Notes under the pieces: model-generated
The model's database searches: none
Told to the model about the DNA's origin: nothing
The model's input: only the letters and a program-made list of their open reading frames with translations
Source: Kiritimatiellia bacterium
GTDB taxonomy: Bacteria; Verrucomicrobiota; Kiritimatiellia; UBA8416; JABMPJ01
Reading direction: 5' to 3'
NCBI GenBank assembly: GCA_029939545.1
Contig: JAOZSS010000088.1
Span: 1-9,307 of the forward strand
DNA: 9,307 nucleotides
Translations under genes and position numbers: made by a program
Shown here: positions 6,440 to 9,307 of the stretch, in pieces
Layout: every line of letters starts with the position of its first letter
Position numbering within the stretch: position 1 is the stretch's first letter

Positions 6440-6511
6440 TTCCCTCATTGGCAACGGTCCGCGGGGGACTGATCCCATGGTGTGGACGCAGATGCAGGCG
6501 AGGGTAGATCA

Positions 6512-6733
6512 GTGGATAAAGAGTTATTCAGTGAGCAGGTGCAGGTGGAACGGAAGCTCTTTTCTTTTGAGCTCAGGGAGAATCCCCGTGGGCGCTTCCT
6601 GCGTGTAACCGAGGATGTAGGAGGGCACCGGGATACCATCATCATTCCGGTAGTCGGCCTGGAGGCTGTCTGTGAGGTCATTGCTCGGGCCAACACCGCG
6701 AGTAACGTTGTCGGTTCCGCCGAGGTTGGATGA
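6512..6733 (+). CDS. PUR/DUF3276-like single-repeat nucleic-acid-binding protein
   Basis: This is a 73-residue protein if begun at GTG 6512, chosen because GAGGG (6500-6504) sits seven bases ahead. A longer GTG start at 6482 would add ten residues but has no well-placed ribosome binding site. The pattern ELFSEQVQVERKLFSFEL (4-21), a basic turn NPRGR, the strand FLRVTE (29-34), a second turn, the strand TIIIP and a final helix (49-61) matches the beta-beta-beta-beta-alpha PUR repeat. That repeat occurs in bacterial DUF3276 proteins and Borrelia BpuR, which bind single-stranded DNA or RNA as dimers. The match is by eye and moderately secure. It is the first gene of the coupled set; its TGA overlaps the next ATG. 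An RNA-binding or regulatory role is inferred. Confidence 0.68.
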   Translation: MDKELFSEQVQVERKLFSFELRENPRGRFLRVTEDVGGHRDTIIIPVVGLEAVCEVIARANTASNVVGSAEVG

Positions 6734-7575
6734 GACCTGAGAGGTACACCTTCTTGAATATCCGTATGGCTATCGCGACGGCCGCGCTGGCGGCTGTTTC
6801 CGTAACGCCGGGTTGTTCAGGGTCAGACCTGGAAACTAGAAAATGCGACATCAGAGTGCCTGTAGATCTAGGTCGTGACCAAGCGTCGCATTTTCTAGTT
6901 TCTAGGTCTGACCCTGGTCCGGCTGGTCCGGCGATAAGCGCGGATGCGCTGTTGGATGACGTGTTACTTCGTTTTCCCCGCGAGCCTCTCGATATCCATG
7001 GCGAGATGATTGTCCGCAAGCGGCGAGGCGTGGAGTTGTCGCGTGTGGCTTTCAACATGGTCGTTGACTGGGGGGCGGATCCCGCCCAATTTCGCTACCG
7101 TGTTCTTGATGACGAAGGCACCGTGCAGCGTGAGTTGGTCCTACAGCTCCATCCCGGCGGGTGTCCCGAGATCAGTGGCGGGCAAGGCGAGTCGGTTGAT
7201 CTCGACAGCGCGATTGAATCGACCGACTTGACTTGGGCGGATCTGAGCCTCTCCTTTCTGTGGTGGCGTGGTGGGCGTATCGTGGGCACGGACACGGCCA
7301 AGGGACGCGACTGCTACCTGGTGGATGTTCCTGCCCCTGCATGGGGCGCCGATTCAACCGGCTACAGCCGGGTACGTCTTTGGGTCGACCAATCGCTGCA
7401 TATGCTGCTGCGCGCGGATGCTTTCGACGCCAACGACAAGCACGTGCGCCGTCTCTGGGTCCGTAGTCTCAAGAAGATGGAAGGGCGTTGGATGATCAAG
7501 GACATGGAGGTCCAGAGCTATCCACCGGTCCAACGCACCCGACTCCGTATTCATTCGGCTAAGGCAGTGCCATGA
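6730..7575 (+). CDS. LolA-like outer-membrane lipoprotein-sorting family lipoprotein with in-frame palindromic insert
   Basis: The 281-residue protein has a hydrophobic N-terminal export signal (about 11-24) ending in VTPGC, a loose lipobox with Cys29 as the candidate lipidated residue. Residues 31-61 are the palindromic insert. After a short PGPAGPA linker, the body (about 69-275) has the pattern of the periplasmic LolA-like domain annotated as outer membrane lipoprotein-sorting protein. It includes LTWADLSLSFLWWRG (167-181), GRDCYLVDVPAP (192-203), YSRVRLWVDQSLHMLLRADAFD (212-233) and the final WMIKDMEVQ (254-262). Such proteins adopt an incomplete beta-barrel that holds lipid acyl chains. 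The ATG overlaps the upstream TGA (ATGA at 6730-6733), and its TGA overlaps the next start. The exact ligand and whether it acts in a Lol route are unknown; family match is good, lipidation is moderate. Confidence 0.82.
   Translation: MRPERYTFLNIRMAIATAALAAVSVTPGCSGSDLETRKCDIRVPVDLGRDQASHFLVSRSDPGPAGPAISADALLDDVLLRFPREPLDIHGEMIVRKRRGVELSRVAFNMVVDWGADPAQFRYRVLDDEGTVQRELVLQLHPGGCPEISGGQGESVDLDSAIESTDLTWADLSLSFLWWRGGRIVGTDTAKGRDCYLVDVPAPAWGADSTGYSRVRLWVDQSLHMLLRADAFDANDKHVRRLWVRSLKKMEGRWMIKDMEVQSYPPVQRTRLRIHSAKAVP
6819..6915 (+). repeat. Palindromic coding element, copy 2 (in LolA-like gene)
   Basis: Left arm 6819-6849 begins AGGGTCAGACCTGG. Right arm 6885-6915 ends CTAGGTCTGACCCT. They pair at 30 of 31 positions; the exception is a G-T that would still wobble-pair in RNA. 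The 93-bp core (6821-6913) has the same length as copy 1 and lies in the same orientation relative to its host gene. Its 35-nt centre (6850-6884) differs at 11 positions, mostly in the ten bases 6862-6871. In frame it gives residues 31-61: GSDLETRKCD, variable core, QASHFLVSRSD. The minus strand is open across the element too. It begins two codons after the candidate lipidated Cys29. Confidence 0.93.
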
Positions 7576-8834
7576 CCATGGTTTTGATAATGGAGTGCAT
7601 TGGGCTGGTGGTTCTTCTGGGCTGCTCAGCTTTCTTCTCTAGCGCCGAGACAGCGCTCTTCTCGCTGAACCCCATTCACATTCACCGCATCGGTCGTCGC
7701 CATGCCGCGGGTGCGGCACGGCTGCGCGACCTGCTGGAACGGCCCTCCAGTCTCCTGTCTACGATTCTGATCGGCAACACCATCGTGAACGTGGCCGCTT
7801 CGTCACTGGGCTTCGTGGTTGCCGAGTCGCTGCTGCCGTCGCGGGGGGAGATGGTGGCCATTCCAGCCATGACGACGCTGCTCCTTCTGTTTGGCGAAGT
7901 GGCACCCAAACGACTCGCCATGATTCGGAATGAGCAATTGGCCGTTCTCTATGCGCCGGTCCTGGCGGTGCTCATCCGTCTGGCCACGCCGCTGCGCTGG
8001 ATGCTGGAGCAGATATCCCGCCTATTCCATAAGCAGCTACAGAGAGATGAGACCTCGCTGACGGAAGACGAATTTCGGACCGTGGTTGAAGTCGGGGAAG
8101 AGGAAGGGGTGCTCGATGAGGAAGAGCGCACCATGGTCGACGGCATCATTCGTCTGGAAGAGACGCAGGCCAAGGACGTCATGACCCCGCGTGTTGATCT
8201 GGTGGGGATAGACTTGGATGATCCTGTTGAGGAGCAGGAGGATGTTGTCCGTGGCGTACGCTACCGCTACGTACCGGTCTATCGCGATTCACCCGACCAG
8301 CCCGAGGGATTCCTCGATGTGCCGCGGTTCATCCTGGCGAAAAACCCCTCATTGTCGGAGTGCATCATTCCCCCTTTCTTTGTGCCCGAGACGGTACCGC
8401 TCGACACGTTGCTGGCCACGTTTCAACGCGAGGGGCGGCGCGTGGCGTTCGTGGCTGACGAATATGGGGGTACGGCCGGCCTGGTGACGCGCGGCGATAT
8501 TCTCGAGGAGATTGCGGACGACGCCATCAACGAGTATGGCCAGGAGAAACCCGAGATTCAGCAGGTGGAGGATGATCGCTGGATTGTGGATGGCCGGGCG
8601 AGCCTGGAAGACATCAACTACGAACTGGGCCGTGAACTTGAGGCGGAGGGCGCCGATCGCATTGCCGGGTGGGTGAGTGCGCACCTGGAACGTATGCCAC
8701 ATTCGGGCGATACGGTTGAAGAGCAGGGGTGCCGCGCGACGGTATTAAAGGTTCGCAAGCGGCGCGTTCTGTCGGTGGAACTGGTTCGCGTGGACCTGCC
8801 GGAGCCGGAAGAAGACGAGGACGGCGACGCATGA
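7572..8834 (+). CDS. CNNM/HlyC-CorC family membrane protein (first of a pair)
   Basis: This 420-residue protein is of the CNNM/CorC family, often labelled hemolysin-like and linked to magnesium or cobalt export and homeostasis. It has a DUF21 transmembrane domain (about 1-155) with FFSSAETALFS (21-31), LIGNTIVNV (66-74) and FGEVAPK (107-113). A helical linker (160-195, LTEDEFRTVVEVGEEEGVLDEEE) follows. A CBS pair (about 201-322) contains KDVMTPRVDLVGID and VADEYGGTAGLVTRGDILEEI. A CorC_HlyC domain (about 325-408) and an acidic tail complete it. It should sit in the inner membrane with CBS domains in the cytosol sensing adenine nucleotides. The start overlaps the LolA-like stop (ATGA, 7572-7575); an ATG at 7578 is an alternative. 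It overlaps the next gene in the same way. Confidence 0.95.
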   Translation: MTMVLIMECIGLVVLLGCSAFFSSAETALFSLNPIHIHRIGRRHAAGAARLRDLLERPSSLLSTILIGNTIVNVAASSLGFVVAESLLPSRGEMVAIPAMTTLLLLFGEVAPKRLAMIRNEQLAVLYAPVLAVLIRLATPLRWMLEQISRLFHKQLQRDETSLTEDEFRTVVEVGEEEGVLDEEERTMVDGIIRLEETQAKDVMTPRVDLVGIDLDDPVEEQEDVVRGVRYRYVPVYRDSPDQPEGFLDVPRFILAKNPSLSECIIPPFFVPETVPLDTLLATFQREGRRVAFVADEYGGTAGLVTRGDILEEIADDAINEYGQEKPEIQQVEDDRWIVDGRASLEDINYELGRELEAEGADRIAGWVSAHLERMPHSGDTVEEQGCRATVLKVRKRRVLSVELVRVDLPEPEEDEDGDA

Positions 8835-9307
8835 GAGGGCTCACTGAAATCGTTTTGATTGTCATCTGTTTCCTCGGTCAGGCCTTCTTCGCCGGGATTG
8901 AAACGGGTGTAATCTCCATATCACGCATGCGCCTGCGGCATTTTGTGCGCCAGGGCGACCCGGGCGCGAACCTGCTTCAGATGTACCTCGAGCACTTTGA
9001 CCGACTACTCGGCACCACGCTGGTAGGCACCAATCTCAGCGTGGTTATCCTTTCGGTGATTGGTGTCAGCATGGCTTCCCGCTGGCTGGGGAAATGGGGT
9101 GAGCCGGTCTCGGCCGTGATTGTGGCGCTGGTCGTGCTTGTCTTCTGCGAGTTTCTGCCCAAGGCCTGGTTTCACAGCCGACCGATCGAACGGTGCCGCC
9201 GCTTTGTGGGAGTGTTGCGCGTCACGGAGATCGCGTTCAAGCCGCTATCCCTTGCTGTCATTTGGCTGAGCCGTCTGCTGGTGCGTGGGGGCGAGGAGGC
9301 GTTGTCA
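8831..9307 (+). CDS. CNNM/HlyC-CorC family membrane protein (second of a pair), truncated by window end
   Basis: The frame runs open from ATG 8831 to the last base, giving the first 159 residues; the rest is outside the window. It is a DUF21 domain: a hydrophobic start with QAFFAGIETGVISISRMRL (17-35), TTLVGTNLSVVILS (62-75) and FCEFLPKAWF (105-114), with further membrane helices to about 150. It is a diverged paralogue of the preceding gene. The first copy has SSAET, GNT and GEVAPK where this one has AGIET, GTN and CEFLPK. Overlap with the upstream stop (ATGA, 8831-8834) implies coupled translation. CBS and CorC_HlyC domains would be expected beyond the window but cannot be seen. Confidence 0.92.
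   Translation, partial: MRGLTEIVLIVICFLGQAFFAGIETGVISISRMRLRHFVRQGDPGANLLQMYLEHFDRLLGTTLVGTNLSVVILSVIGVSMASRWLGKWGEPVSAVIVALVVLVFCEFLPKAWFHSRPIERCRRFVGVLRVTEIAFKPLSLAVIWLSRLLVRGGEEALS

Noticed and set aside
6384..6608. Plus-strand frame starting MNLLSRNS in the divergent gap
   Set aside because: It overlaps the PUR-like gene in another frame. It has no Shine-Dalgarno sequence, and the PUR frame has a strong one and a family-like pattern.
6678..7058. Minus-strand frame of 126 codons through copy 2
   Set aside because: It is opposite the PUR-like and LolA-like genes, shares the element peptide only because of the palindrome, and otherwise has no protein-like features.

Overview
The window is a densely coded bacterial chromosome segment with moderately high GC. 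It holds nine genes or gene parts; no RNA gene, CRISPR array or transposase was seen. The content (UvrB, an outer-membrane LolA-like protein, a PUR-type small protein, tandem CNNM proteins) points to a diderm bacterium. I lean towards the PVC/Verrucomicrobiota-Kiritimatiellota side of the tree. This is a weak inference from gene style and from paired CNNM genes, not from a marker gene.

Layout, left to right. Positions 10-1986 carry a full-length uvrB. It converges on a small unrecognised minus-strand gene (2153-2479). The gap between them is filled by a nested inverted-repeat structure (1987-2157). Next come a three-helix PQ-loop/SemiSWEET-like membrane protein (2548-2811), a Nif3/DUF34-family metal protein (2876-3631) and an exported subtilisin-like protease (3657-5324). 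The protease converges on a minus-strand HAD-family phosphatase (5487-6383), across a gap of direct and inverted repeats. Divergent from the HAD gene is a tightly coupled set: a PUR/DUF3276-like protein (6512-6733), a LolA-like lipoprotein (6730-7575), and two adjacent CNNM/HlyC-CorC membrane proteins (7572-8834, and 8831 to the window end). Each of these starts inside the stop of the one before, through a 4-nt ATGA overlap.

The most unusual feature is a 93-bp palindromic element present twice, at 3763-3855 and 6821-6913. Each copy lies inside a protein-coding gene, in frame, at the point where the export signal ends: once in the protease and once in the LolA-like lipoprotein. Both host proteins gain the same 31-residue insert, beginning GSDLETRKCD and ending LVSRSD, with a variable centre. 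The arms are nearly perfect inverted repeats of about 29 bp. One frame is open on both strands, and the two copies agree at 55/58 arm positions but only 24/35 central positions. This resembles in principle the Rickettsia palindromic elements that insert into genes, but the sequence is not one I recognise, so it is a candidate for an undescribed protein-coding palindromic repeat family.
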